Assembly: GCF_014200595.1 (NCBI RefSeq)
Contig: NZ_JACHCG010000006.1
Coordinates: 124,001 to 188,000 of the forward strand
Direction: 5' to 3'
Source of the DNA: Pedobacter cryoconitis
GTDB taxonomy: Bacteria; Bacteroidota; Bacteroidia; Sphingobacteriales; Sphingobacteriaceae
DNA: 64,000 nt
Part shown: positions 18,187 to 26,954 of the stretch, one piece after another
Layout: every line of letters begins with the position of its first letter
Numbering within the stretch: the stretch's first letter is position 1
Program-made: the position numbers and the translations under genes
Notes under the pieces: model-generated
The model's input: the letters and a program-made list of their open reading frames with translations, nothing else
What the model was told of the DNA's origin: nothing
The model's database searches: none

Positions 18187-19348
18187 GCCTTTCGTAGCCT
18201 TAAGGCCTCAGGAAGTTTATTTAGATAAAATGTTAACCCTCAAAGCTTCTCCCTGTAATGGGGGGAGCAATGGGTTCATTGCCAGGATGCTGGATAGCGG
18301 ACATCCTGAAAATAAAGAACTGACCAACGCGCATCTGCTGGCAAATCTGAAAAGAATGCTGCTTAAAGGTGATTTTTACCAGGAAGAGCATCCTTGTATT
18401 TTTATTTATGAAATCACAAAAGGCAGCCATACCCAAACAGGAGTCTGGGCGGTTACTGATCTGGATGATTTTGACCGCGGACATATCAAGACTCATGAAT
18501 CTACCCTGAATTGTAATTCCTATAGTTTAATGAACTACCGGAATGAAGTAGGGCTGGAAGGAGATCCCCTATTGTTAACTTACCGGCCCAACCGGACAAT
18601 CAGTTCGCTGCTGAACCAGATTAAGCAGGCAGAAGCCAGCTCTGTTTATTATTCCAATAAGATTTTTCACAGAATATGGCGGGTTTATGATTTAAAGACG
18701 ATTCGCCAGCTAAGTTTATGCTTTTCAGAGTTACAGCATGTATATCTTGCAGATGGTCATCATCGCCTGGTGGCAGCGGCTAAATGCAGGAATATTGAAT
18801 CTAAAACTTTAGTAGAGGCAAGGAATTTTAATTATATCTCTTCTTTTTATCTTTCCAGTGATCAATTGAGTATCAAAGGATCTCACCGGGTAATTATTCC
18901 GGCTGATGATATTTATATCGATCAGGTATTCCGGACATTGAAGAAGATGTTTTCTGTCACTAAATCACCACGAAATGAACCTGTAATCCCTTTAAACCCA
19001 CGTGAATTTGGGCTGTTTATGGAAGAAAAATGGTACAGAATGGTTTATAAGCTGGTGGATAAAAATGTGATACCAGATGCTTGTCTGTTACAGCAAAAGG
19101 TATTTGAGCCTTTATTTAACATTGAAAATCCTGAAACTGATACGCAGTTAATTGCTGTAGGTGGCGCTGATGCATTGAGCGAACTTCAGCAGATTTTAGC
19201 AGAAAACCCTTCGGCTATTGCTTTCACACTGGCTGTGATGAATGCAGATCAGTTGATGGATATTGCACAGCAGGGAATTGTTCTGCCTCCAAAATCTACG
19301 TGGATAGAGCCGAAAGTCCCTTTTGGTTTATTGTTAAGGAAATTGTAG
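18173..19348 (+). CDS. DUF1015-family protein, divergent
   Basis: This 391-residue protein starts inside the serC-like gene. It keeps the family hallmarks IRPFVALRP at the N-terminus, GHIKTHESTL (the KHE element), DPLLLTYRPN, and YLADGHHRLVAAAKC in the middle. DUF1015 genes commonly sit beside serC and serA in Bacteroidota. The DGHHR element resembles the DGHxR motif of ParB-like serine kinases, which would fit a role with serine or phosphoserine; that is inference only. The segment between residues 12 and 90 aligns poorly by eye with common family members, so this is a divergent copy. Confidence 0.8.
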   Translation: MATIRPFVALRPQEVYLDKMLTLKASPCNGGSNGFIARMLDSGHPENKELTNAHLLANLKRMLLKGDFYQEEHPCIFIYEITKGSHTQTGVWAVTDLDDFDRGHIKTHESTLNCNSYSLMNYRNEVGLEGDPLLLTYRPNRTISSLLNQIKQAEASSVYYSNKIFHRIWRVYDLKTIRQLSLCFSELQHVYLADGHHRLVAAAKCRNIESKTLVEARNFNYISSFYLSSDQLSIKGSHRVIIPADDIYIDQVFRTLKKMFSVTKSPRNEPVIPLNPREFGLFMEEKWYRMVYKLVDKNVIPDACLLQQKVFEPLFNIENPETDTQLIAVGGADALSELQQILAENPSAIAFTLAVMNADQLMDIAQQGIVLPPKSTWIEPKVPFGLLLRKL

Positions 19349-19381
19349 CCTGCCTCAGGTTTTACCTTATTAAAATGAAAA

Positions 19382-19408
19382 TAAACCTTTCCATTTCGGA
19401 AAGGTTTA
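19382..19408 (+). terminator. Perfect 11-bp hairpin after the DUF1015 gene
   Basis: TAAACCTTTCC / GGAAAGGTTTA with a 5-nt loop lies in the 183-nt gap. No strong T-run follows, so it may be an mRNA-end hairpin or weak terminator separating the serC-like pair from the GNAT gene. Confidence 0.4.
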
Positions 19409-19531
19409 GGTACTGGTTTCTTCAGTCTGAAAAATATAATCCCACTTTAAAGTGCTTTAAAAACTATTTGTCAGGAATTGTCCGCCCGGGCATATCATTT
19501 GGGTTTAGGTTTCTAAAAAATTCAGACTAAA

Positions 19532-20137
19532 ATGGAGAATCAAATGATATTTGTGCGTGTTGCCACATTAAATGATATCAGATATGCCGATGAAATAGTT
19601 AAAGAAACCGAGGCCTCGGCAATTATCAGAGGGTCGGGAATTGCTAAACGTACTCCTGAATCAATAGCGCAAAAAATGCGTGATGGTAAAGCTGTTGTCG
19701 CTGTGACCAGCAGCGGACAGTGGGTAGGTTTCGCTTATTTTCAAGCCTATGAAAACAATAAATTCGTTTCCAACTCTGGTTTAATTGTTTCTCCTGCATT
19801 CAGGAATTCCGGCGTAGCCAAAGCAATTAAAGAAAGAGTTTTTAAGCTGTCCCGAAGGATGTATCCGGAGGCAAAAATTATCAGTATTACCTCAGGTGCA
19901 GCGATCATGAAAATGAACTCTGCCCTGGGGTTTGAGCCCGTTACCTTTGCTGATATTACCCATGATGAATTCTTTTGGGAGGGCTGTAAAAGCTGCGTAA
20001 ACTATGACATTCTGGAAGGTAAGAAAAAATGTAACTGTTTGTGTACAGCTATGTTATTCGATCCCGAAAAAGAGCAGGCAGATACTATTCCTGCCGAAGT
20101 ATTGAGACATTTTCCTATGTATTTTTTCAGAAGCTAA
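19532..20137 (+). CDS. Arginine-locus type GNAT acyltransferase
   Basis: This 201-residue GNAT protein has the distinctive pattern of the acyltransferase that opens arginine clusters in Bacteroidota. It shows FVRVATLNDIRYADEIV, NSGLIVSPAFRNSGVAKAIKERVFKLSRR, SITSGAAIMKMNSALGFEPVTFADIT and the Cys-rich tail FWEGCKSCVNYDIL with CNCLCTAMLFDP. It presumably N-acylates glutamate as the first arginine step, though a direct assay is not known to me. The ArgE-like gene lies 15 bases downstream and no argG/argC follows. So this is either a detached pair or a dedicated acylation/deacylation pair for another amino acid. Confidence 0.8.
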   Translation: MENQMIFVRVATLNDIRYADEIVKETEASAIIRGSGIAKRTPESIAQKMRDGKAVVAVTSSGQWVGFAYFQAYENNKFVSNSGLIVSPAFRNSGVAKAIKERVFKLSRRMYPEAKIISITSGAAIMKMNSALGFEPVTFADITHDEFFWEGCKSCVNYDILEGKKKCNCLCTAMLFDPEKEQADTIPAEVLRHFPMYFFRS

Positions 20138-20152
20138 TTAATCTTTGTATTT

Positions 20153-21280
20153 ATGAAAACAGATTTTGAATACCAAACTGATCAGGATTCTTTCTTTCCA
20201 TATCAAGTAGAATCCTTTGAATTATTAAAAAAGTTAATTTCAACCCCTTCTTTTAGCGGACAGGAACAAGTGACCGCAAACTTAATTGAATCATTTCTCC
20301 AGGATAACTATGTGTTTACTTTAAGAAAGCATAACAATATATGGTGTTATAATCTTCATTTTGACCATAACAAGCCTACCATTTTGTTGAATTCACACCA
20401 TGATACGGTTCGGCCTACAGCGGCTTATACGAAAGATCCTTTTGAACCTGTTGTTGGTGATGGCAAGTTATATGGTTTAGGAAGTAATGATGCCGGAGGC
20501 GCATTGGTCTCGCTGATTGCGACTTTTCTTCATTTCTTTAAAAGAAGAGATTTGCCTTTTAATATTTGTTTAGCGGCAACGGCCGAAGAAGAGAATTCTG
20601 GTGAAAAAGGGCTTAAATCTATCTTAGATGATCTGCTTCCTGTTTCCTTTGCTATTGTCGGAGAGCCTACCAATATGCAAATGGCCATTGCAGAAAAGGG
20701 TTCAATGGTTTTGGATTGTACTGCTTTTGGACGTTCCGGACATGCAGCCCGCGAAGAGGGAGACAATGCGATTTACAGAGCGTTAAAAGATATTCAGTGG
20801 TTTTCTTCTTATGTGTTTCCTATTGAATCCAGGGTGATGGGCCCTGTGAAAATGACCGTTACCGAGGTAAATGCTGGTATACAACATAATATTATTCCTG
20901 CGGAATGTAAGTTCACGGTAGATGTCCGGTTAACAGATGCCTATACCGAAAAAGAACTTTTACATATTATTCAAAATCATACTTTCTGTGAGTTTACGGT
21001 TCGTCCGGGAGTATTGAAGCCTTCTTGTATCAACCAGCTTCATCCGATCGTTAAAACCGGGCTTTCTATTGGCAGGGCAGCTTATATTTCTCCAACAAGT
21101 TCTGATCAGGGCTGGCTGGATATGCCTTCGGTTAAAATGGGGCCTGGTGAATCTGCCCGTTCTCATACAGCAGACGAGTTTATTTACCTCGAAGAGATTA
21201 AAGAGGGGATGGATATTTATGTGCAATTACTGGAATCTTTATTCCCTTACCTGGTGAATAACCCGGAAGCTAAAAATTAA
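20153..21280 (+). CDS. argE: M20-family ArgE-like acyl-amino-acid deacylase
   Basis: This 375-residue M20 metallohydrolase has the motif series LLNSHHDTVRP (first metal His and catalytic Asp), YGLGSNDAGGALVSLI (bridging Asp), AATAEEENSGEKG (catalytic Glu-Glu), VGEPTNMQMAIAEKGSMVLDC and SGHAARE in the dimerisation domain. MGPGESARSHTADEFI near the end supplies the last metal His. The family members in Bacteroidota arginine loci remove the acetyl or succinyl group from ornithine or citrulline. Close linkage to the GNAT gene supports a paired acylation and deacylation role. Exact substrate is not shown. Confidence 0.85.
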   Translation: MKTDFEYQTDQDSFFPYQVESFELLKKLISTPSFSGQEQVTANLIESFLQDNYVFTLRKHNNIWCYNLHFDHNKPTILLNSHHDTVRPTAAYTKDPFEPVVGDGKLYGLGSNDAGGALVSLIATFLHFFKRRDLPFNICLAATAEEENSGEKGLKSILDDLLPVSFAIVGEPTNMQMAIAEKGSMVLDCTAFGRSGHAAREEGDNAIYRALKDIQWFSSYVFPIESRVMGPVKMTVTEVNAGIQHNIIPAECKFTVDVRLTDAYTEKELLHIIQNHTFCEFTVRPGVLKPSCINQLHPIVKTGLSIGRAAYISPTSSDQGWLDMPSVKMGPGESARSHTADEFIYLEEIKEGMDIYVQLLESLFPYLVNNPEAKN

Positions 21281-21308
21281 TAAAAACTTTCATTAGTGCT
21301 TTTTACTG

Positions 21309-21340
21309 GCCCTGGTATTTTAAATACCGGGGCTTTTCTG
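21309..21340 (+). terminator. Intrinsic terminator after argE-like gene
   Basis: GCCCTGGTATT / AATACCGGGGC (one G-T wobble) is followed by TTTTCTGTTT, 29 bases after the stop codon. Confidence 0.75.
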
Positions 21341-21473
21341 TTTATATTACCTTCAGATTCATGCACATGTTAAAATAGCTTAATAACTGGATAAACAGGT
21401 ATTGCTTTTTTTGATGAAAAGATCCTTTCTTTAACCTAACCAATATAAACCAAAAACGTATAAAACGATTAGA

Positions 21474-22718
21474 ATGAGAAAGAATCAATTTGCTGTAGTG
21501 CTGATCATCTCCCTGTTTTTTTTGTGGGGCTTCGCACTTAATTTAAATCCTATCCTTATCCCTCATTTAAAGAAAGCATGTCAGCTTTCTGATACACAAT
21601 CTGCATTTATAGACTCTGCTTCTTATATCGCTTATTTCCTGCTGGCAATTCCTGCTGGTAAATTCATGAAAAGGTTTGGCTATAAAGGGGGGATTGTATT
21701 AGGTTTATTGTTATTTGCTACAGGGGCATTTCTTTTTTATCCAGCAGCAGTCACCAGGTCTTATGTATTCTTTTTAATTGCACTTTTTATTATAGCCAGC
21801 GGACTCGCTTTCCTGGAAACTGCCGCTAATCCCTATATTACAGTACTGGGGGATGAAAAAGGCGCGACACAACGTTTGAACTTTGCACAATCTTTCAATG
21901 GCCTTGCCTCTACGCTCGCACCATTTTTAGGGGGGATGTTTATTCTCTCCGGGCAAACACTGGATGCAAAAGCAGAAGCTGCAATGAGTCCGGAACAGCT
22001 GAATACTTATTTAAACCATGAAGCCTCTTCTGTTAAAATACCATTTTTAATTATCGGAGCGGTGGTCTTATTGGTTGCTGTTTTTCTGATCAGAACCCCA
22101 TTACCAGAAATTGAAGATCGTGAAGGAGATTCAGACAGCGGTGGCTCTTTATTAAAGGAGAAAAACCTGATGCTTGGGGTAACTGCCCAGTTTTTTTATG
22201 TTGGCGCACAGGTTTGTGTAGCAAGTTTTTTTATCCGGTTCTCTGCACAAGTGGCGGGAATCGCTGAGAAATCGGCCGCATTATATCTTTCTGGTGCATT
22301 GCTTGGATTTATGGCCGGCCGTTTTATAGGAACTTTCTTAATGCAGTATATTTCTCCTTCCAAACTTCTGGCAATTTATAGCGTAATTAACATTGCCTTG
22401 ATTTTTGCTGCGGTAACCACTACGGGTATGACAGCGGTCTATGCTTTATTAGGCGTTGAGTTCTTTATGTCTATTATGTTCCCGACTATATTCTCGCTGA
22501 GTATCCGCGGACTGGGTTCCAGAATGAAAGAAGGTTCTTCTCTGGTGATTATGGCTATTGTCGGGGGAGCAGTATTTCCTGTGATCATGGGTAAGGTATC
22601 CGATATGACCAATATCCATACAGCTTATATTGTACCAGCGGCGTGTTTTGCAGTCGTTCTATATTTCGCACTGACTAACCTGAAAGTAAAGAAAATCAAA
22701 TTGACCACGGCACATTAA
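21474..22718 (+). CDS. fucP: L-fucose:H+ symporter-like MFS transporter
   Basis: This 414-residue MFS protein has 12 predicted helices and the FucP signatures FFLWGFALNLNPILIPHLKKACQL, SYFLLAIPAGKFMKRFGYKGGIVLGL and LAFLETAANPYITVLG. The GRFIGTFLMQYI and SIMFPTIFSLSIRGLG segments follow. It imports L-fucose (or a related deoxyhexose) across the inner membrane. The fuconolactonase-like gene 31 bases downstream and the AraC regulator after it make a small fucose operon. No fucose dehydrogenase is present in the window. Confidence 0.88.
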   Translation: MRKNQFAVVLIISLFFLWGFALNLNPILIPHLKKACQLSDTQSAFIDSASYIAYFLLAIPAGKFMKRFGYKGGIVLGLLLFATGAFLFYPAAVTRSYVFFLIALFIIASGLAFLETAANPYITVLGDEKGATQRLNFAQSFNGLASTLAPFLGGMFILSGQTLDAKAEAAMSPEQLNTYLNHEASSVKIPFLIIGAVVLLVAVFLIRTPLPEIEDREGDSDSGGSLLKEKNLMLGVTAQFFYVGAQVCVASFFIRFSAQVAGIAEKSAALYLSGALLGFMAGRFIGTFLMQYISPSKLLAIYSVINIALIFAAVTTTGMTAVYALLGVEFFMSIMFPTIFSLSIRGLGSRMKEGSSLVIMAIVGGAVFPVIMGKVSDMTNIHTAYIVPAACFAVVLYFALTNLKVKKIKLTTAH

Positions 22719-22749
22719 TATTTGATCACTATATATTAAATTAGAGCAA

Positions 22750-23583
22750 ATGAAAATTGATGCCCATCAGCATTTCTGGAAATATGACACCCGCAAACAT
22801 GAATGGATCAGTGATGAAATGGCTGTAATCCGCCGTGATTTCTTACCTGAACATCTTGCTGGTGTACTTGCTGAAAATGATATCAACGGATGTATTGCTG
22901 TACAAGCAGATCAGTCGGCTGAAGAAACTGAATTTTTGTTGCAATTGGCAGCCTCGCATGATTTTATTAAAGGGGTAGTAGGCTGGGCAGACTTTCAGGC
23001 AACCGGCCTTCAGGCACAACTTGAAAAGTATAGTCAGTTTAAAAAATTGAAGGGGTTCAGGCATATTTTACAGGGGGAAAAACAACGTGACCTTTGCCTG
23101 GAGCGATCTTTCCAGGATGGCATTGCTTTATTAGCACCCTATGGATTCACTTATGACATTCTGATTCATCAGGATCAATTGCCATTTATTCCTGAATTTG
23201 TAGCTCGTTTTCCAGATCAGCGATTCGTAATTGATCATATCGCAAAGCCGGGCATTAAAGAAAAAGACATCAGGAATTGGAAAAAGGATATAGAATTGGT
23301 TGCTTTGCATCCTCATGTTTCCTGTAAAATATCAGGTCTGGTTACAGAAGCGGATCTGAAAACATGGACGAATGCAGACTTTATCCCTTATTTGGATGTA
23401 GTCGTGAATGCTTTTGGTACAGAGAGAATTATTTATGGGTCAGATTGGCCGGTATGTTTGGCCGCAGGAAATTATAAGGCTGTACTGGAATTGGTGAAAT
23501 CGTATTTTAGTTCTTTTTCTGCCTCAGAACAGCAACTTTTTTTTGGAGGAAATGCGGTTGCGTTTTACCAGTTAAATGGATAA
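22750..23583 (+). CDS. Amidohydrolase_2 protein, L-fuconolactone hydrolase-like
   Basis: This 277-residue TIM-barrel hydrolase opens with IDAHQHFWKYD, the metal-binding H-x-H, and has LKGFRHILQGE, RFVIDHIAKPGI, CKISGLVTEA and the C-terminal RIIYGSDWPVCLAAG with the catalytic Asp. This is the cog3618 type that opens sugar lactones such as L-fucono-1,4-lactone or L-rhamnonolactone. Linkage to FucP favours fuconolactone in a non-phosphorylating fucose pathway. Its stop overlaps the AraC gene's first possible start by 8 bases. Confidence 0.88.
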   Translation: MKIDAHQHFWKYDTRKHEWISDEMAVIRRDFLPEHLAGVLAENDINGCIAVQADQSAEETEFLLQLAASHDFIKGVVGWADFQATGLQAQLEKYSQFKKLKGFRHILQGEKQRDLCLERSFQDGIALLAPYGFTYDILIHQDQLPFIPEFVARFPDQRFVIDHIAKPGIKEKDIRNWKKDIELVALHPHVSCKISGLVTEADLKTWTNADFIPYLDVVVNAFGTERIIYGSDWPVCLAAGNYKAVLELVKSYFSSFSASEQQLFFGGNAVAFYQLNG

Positions 23584-24469
23584 AATTTATTTCAGAGGGA
23601 CAGAGATGATAAATTCGACCGTAATTACAAAAGATATTGATACTTCTTTAGCTGATTCTTTTTCGACTGCTTATTTATCAGCGGAATCTTTTGAACTGCA
23701 TCAGGATTACAGGATCAGTTTTAATCAGTTCCTTTTTTTTAAAAAGGGAAAAGGTAAAATAGAGATCGACGGAGAACGTTATGCCTTAGCTGCAAACACT
23801 TTGATACTGCTGGCTAAAAATCAAGTTTATTCTTTTCAGGCTAACCAGGGTTTAGAAGCCTGTAGTCTTTGTTTTGGTGATTGTTTCTGGGAAAAAACGC
23901 CAGCCAGTGCAAATAACTGCAAGGCTACTTTATTCAATGATTCGCCGGCGCATCAATCTTTACAGCTGCAGAAAGAAGATGCAGCAGATCTTTCGGGATT
24001 ATTTAATGCTATCCTGGTTGAATTTGAATCATCAGATTATACAAATAAAGGGGATGTTCTTGCTGCTTTTCTGAAAATACTGATGATCAAGGTGGCTAAT
24101 CTTCATGCACTGCTGGCTAAGATTACCGATCAGAACGATCATAAGATTTACCAGCATTTTATAGACTTGCTGGCTACGCATTACCAGGTATCACATGATG
24201 TAGCTTTCTTTGCAGAGAAGCTCCATATTTCTAACAGAAAGCTGACTTCGTTATGCAGGAAACATGCTGATAAAGGGGCAAAGGAAATTATCCAGCTTCA
24301 CCTGGTGGTAGAAGCAAAGCGTTTTTTGCAATTCAGCTCCAGCTCAATTAAGGAAATAGCCGCGCTGCTGAATTTCTCCAATCCTTACCAGTTTAGCCAC
24401 TTTTTTAAGAAAAACACTTCTTTTCCACCGGAAAAGTACCGGAAACAAGTAACCGGTTTTGGCATGTGA
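23576..24469 (+). CDS. AraC-family transcriptional regulator
   Basis: Residues about 40-110 form a cupin-like sensor strand set (FKKGKGKIEIDGERYALAANTLILLAKNQVYSF). The last 100 residues are a two-helix-turn-helix AraC domain (VAFFAEKLHISNRKLTSLCRKHADKGAKEII and SIKEIAALLNFSNPYQFSHFFKKNTSFPPEKYR). It follows the fucose genes and probably controls them in response to fucose or a breakdown product. Two starts are possible; the Met at 23606 has a purine-rich AGAGGGA upstream, while 23576 overlaps the hydrolase gene. Confidence 0.9.
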   Translation: MDKIYFRGTEMINSTVITKDIDTSLADSFSTAYLSAESFELHQDYRISFNQFLFFKKGKGKIEIDGERYALAANTLILLAKNQVYSFQANQGLEACSLCFGDCFWEKTPASANNCKATLFNDSPAHQSLQLQKEDAADLSGLFNAILVEFESSDYTNKGDVLAAFLKILMIKVANLHALLAKITDQNDHKIYQHFIDLLATHYQVSHDVAFFAEKLHISNRKLTSLCRKHADKGAKEIIQLHLVVEAKRFLQFSSSSIKEIAALLNFSNPYQFSHFFKKNTSFPPEKYRKQVTGFGM

Positions 24470-24537
24470 TCTACGGTTTCTGACATTTTATCAAGCTTCC
24501 GGCACCCTTAATTTTGGGGGTATAAAAAATTGAAATT

Positions 24538-25188
24538 ATGTCAGTTACTACACCGAAATCTGTTGCAGGAATTGTGATTCCCGACAGTAAAATTGCCACT
24601 CAGGCCACCGAATTACTTCGTGAATATGGCACTGAATTTATCTATAACCATTCCTTAAGAGTTTTTCTTTTTTCTGCTTTAAAGGGCAATAGAGAAGGAT
24701 TTGTCTATGATCCTGAGTTATTATATGTCAGCTCTGTTTTTCATGATCTGGGTTTGACTAAAAAATATTCCAGTGCAGACAAGCGTTTTGAGGTAGATGG
24801 TGCGAATGCAGCGCGTGATTTTCTGAAAGGTCATGGTTTGCCCAAAGATGCTTTACAATTGGTATGGGATACGATTGCTTTTCATACCACGATTGGCATT
24901 GCAGAATATAAAGAGCCAGAAGTTGCTTTAATGTATTCCGGTGTCGGTTTGGATGTGATGGGTGAGGGCTATGAACAATTAAGTGCAGCCAACAGAGAGG
25001 AAATTATTTCTGTCTTTCCAAGAACAGATTTTAAAAAGAAAATCATCCCGGCTTTCTTCTCAGGTTTTGAACATAAAACAGAAACAACTTTTGGTAATAT
25101 TAAAGCAGATGTATGTGCATATATGATTCCCAATTTCCAGCGGAAGAACTTTTGTGATTGTATTTTATGCTCACCCTGGTCTGAATAA
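24538..25188 (+). CDS. HD-domain protein, cyanamide-hydratase-like
   Basis: This 216-residue protein has the HD hydrolase pattern YNHSLRVFLFSAL (first His), SSVFHDLGLT (HD doublet), and DTIAFHTTIGI, in the order and spacing of the cyanamide hydratase-like group. The end (FQRKNFCDCILCSPW) carries three closely spaced cysteines. Such enzymes bind a metal at the HD site; the bacterial substrate is usually unknown. It is a single gene with a TAATTTTG promoter-like element (24509-24516) upstream. I would not assign cyanamide itself without assay. Confidence 0.75.
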   Translation: MSVTTPKSVAGIVIPDSKIATQATELLREYGTEFIYNHSLRVFLFSALKGNREGFVYDPELLYVSSVFHDLGLTKKYSSADKRFEVDGANAARDFLKGHGLPKDALQLVWDTIAFHTTIGIAEYKEPEVALMYSGVGLDVMGEGYEQLSAANREEIISVFPRTDFKKKIIPAFFSGFEHKTETTFGNIKADVCAYMIPNFQRKNFCDCILCSPWSE

Positions 25189-25247
25189 TAAAGGGTGGCT
25201 TGCCGCAATTTTGATTATTTGTAATAAATTGAGCAAAATTTGTCAGC

Positions 25248-26897
25248 ATGAAGAAAACTATCCTTTATTTAGCCGTTGCCGGTTCCTGTTTTGCCGCCTG
25301 TAAGCCAGGTGAAAAGAGCGAAACAGCAACCTCTCCGGATTCTGTAGCCATTAAGATGATTAATGATTCCAGTTTTGCCAGTCATATCCGTGTTTTAGCC
25401 TCAGATGAGTTTCAAGGCCGTAAACCGTTCACTATTGGAGAAACCAAATCTATTAATTACCTGAAAGAACAATTCAGTTTGCTTGGACTTAAACCCGGTA
25501 ATGGAGATAGCTATTTTCAGGAAGTACCGATGATCGAGATTAAATCTGCTCCTGAAAGTAAAATGGTATTCAAAGGGGCTACGGGTGAAGTGACAGCAGA
25601 CTATTTAACTGGTTTTGTTGCGGCGACTAAAAGGGTACAGCCGGAAGTGAAGCTAACGAATTCAAGTCTTGTATTTGCAGGTTATGGAATTGTTGCTCCT
25701 GAATATAAATGGAACGATTATGCCGGACTGGATGTGAAAGGAAAAACCGTAGTGGTTATGATCAATGATCCGGGGTTTGCCGATTCAACACAGTTCAGAG
25801 GGAAGAACATGACCTATTATGGTCGCTGGACTTACAAGTTTGAAGAAGCTGCCCGTCAGGGAGCAGCTGGTATATTGATAATCCATGATACAGAACCAGC
25901 GGCTTATCCGTGGTCTGTAGTCCGCAGTGGGTGGTCAAAATCCAAGTTGCAAGCGGAAGAAAAAGATAACAATATGTCGAGAGCTATCGTAGAAGGATGG
26001 ATCAGTATGGACGTTGCCAAATCTTTATTGAAGCTTGGTGGTCAGTCTGAAGCTATTTTTAAAGCCGCCGGTAAACCAGGTTTCAAAGCAGTAGACTTGA
26101 AATTGAATACTTCCCTGACGATCAGGAATACGATTAAAAAATCAATATCAAATAATGTTGTAGCGATCATTCCCGGCACTAAAAGACCAAAAGAAAATAT
26201 CATTTATTCTGCCCACTGGGATCATTTAGGGATTGGTGAGAAAGTAAATGGGGATTCTATTTATAATGGAGCAGTTGACAATGCAACAGGTGTAGCAGCG
26301 CTGCTGGAAATTGCGTCTGCTTTTCAAAAGTCACCACAAAAACCAGAGCGTTCTATCGTATTTGTCTCTTTCACCGGAGAAGAACAGGGGTTAATCGGTT
26401 CAGAATATTACGCTAAACACCCGGTTTATCCGGTTAGCCAGACGGTTGCTGATATCAATATGGATATGATGGGGATTGCCGGGAAAACAAAGGATATTGT
26501 TGTTTATGGGTATGGCCAGTCAGACTTAGAAGATTATGCAGAAGTTTCGGCAAAGAAACAAGGCAGGGTGATTGTAAAGGATCCTGTTCCTTCATCTGGC
26601 CTGTATTACCGTTCTGACCATTTTAACTTCGCTAAGGTGGGTATTCCGTCGTTATTTACAGGTTCAGGAGTAGATAACATCCAGCATGGAAGAGCATGGG
26701 GTTTAAAACAAGTGGCTGATTATACGAAATCACGGTACCATGCACCAGCTGATAATTTTGATGCCATCACTGACCATAGCGGCATGGTGGAAGATGCACG
26801 TTTATTATTTGATATGGGCTACCGCTTAAGTCATGAAACCACTTATCCTAAATGGAAAGAAGGTTCTGAATTCAAAGCGATCAGAGAGAAAAAGTAA
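25248..26897 (+). CDS. M28-family zinc aminopeptidase with PA domain, lipoprotein
   Basis: This 549-residue protein has a lipoprotein signal (AGSCFAACKPGE). A PA insert (about 130-260) includes LVFAGYGIVAPEYKWNDYAGLDVKGKTVVVM and GAAGILIIHD. The M28 catalytic domain has the metal ligands in order: YSAHWDHLG (His), NGAVDNATGVAAL (bridging Asp), FTGEEQGLIGSEYY (catalytic Glu and metal Glu), NMDMMG (Asp) and YYRSDHFNFAKVGIPS (His). It should cleave N-terminal residues from peptides in the periplasm or at the cell surface. It stands alone with a terminator hairpin downstream. Confidence 0.92.
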   Translation: MKKTILYLAVAGSCFAACKPGEKSETATSPDSVAIKMINDSSFASHIRVLASDEFQGRKPFTIGETKSINYLKEQFSLLGLKPGNGDSYFQEVPMIEIKSAPESKMVFKGATGEVTADYLTGFVAATKRVQPEVKLTNSSLVFAGYGIVAPEYKWNDYAGLDVKGKTVVVMINDPGFADSTQFRGKNMTYYGRWTYKFEEAARQGAAGILIIHDTEPAAYPWSVVRSGWSKSKLQAEEKDNNMSRAIVEGWISMDVAKSLLKLGGQSEAIFKAAGKPGFKAVDLKLNTSLTIRNTIKKSISNNVVAIIPGTKRPKENIIYSAHWDHLGIGEKVNGDSIYNGAVDNATGVAALLEIASAFQKSPQKPERSIVFVSFTGEEQGLIGSEYYAKHPVYPVSQTVADINMDMMGIAGKTKDIVVYGYGQSDLEDYAEVSAKKQGRVIVKDPVPSSGLYYRSDHFNFAKVGIPSLFTGSGVDNIQHGRAWGLKQVADYTKSRYHAPADNFDAITDHSGMVEDARLLFDMGYRLSHETTYPKWKEGSEFKAIREKK

Positions 26898-26905
26898 GCT
26901 TAAAC

Positions 26906-26940
26906 TGACCAGCAGGCTCAAAAAATGAGTATGCTGGTCA
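26906..26940. terminator. Bidirectional hairpin between M28 peptidase and MntR-like genes
   Basis: TGACCAGCA / TGCTGGTCA (perfect 9-bp arms) encloses an inner CTCA/TGAG pair and is followed by ATTTATCATTTT. It separates two convergent genes. Confidence 0.7.
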
Positions 26941-26954
26941 ATTTATCATTTTAA

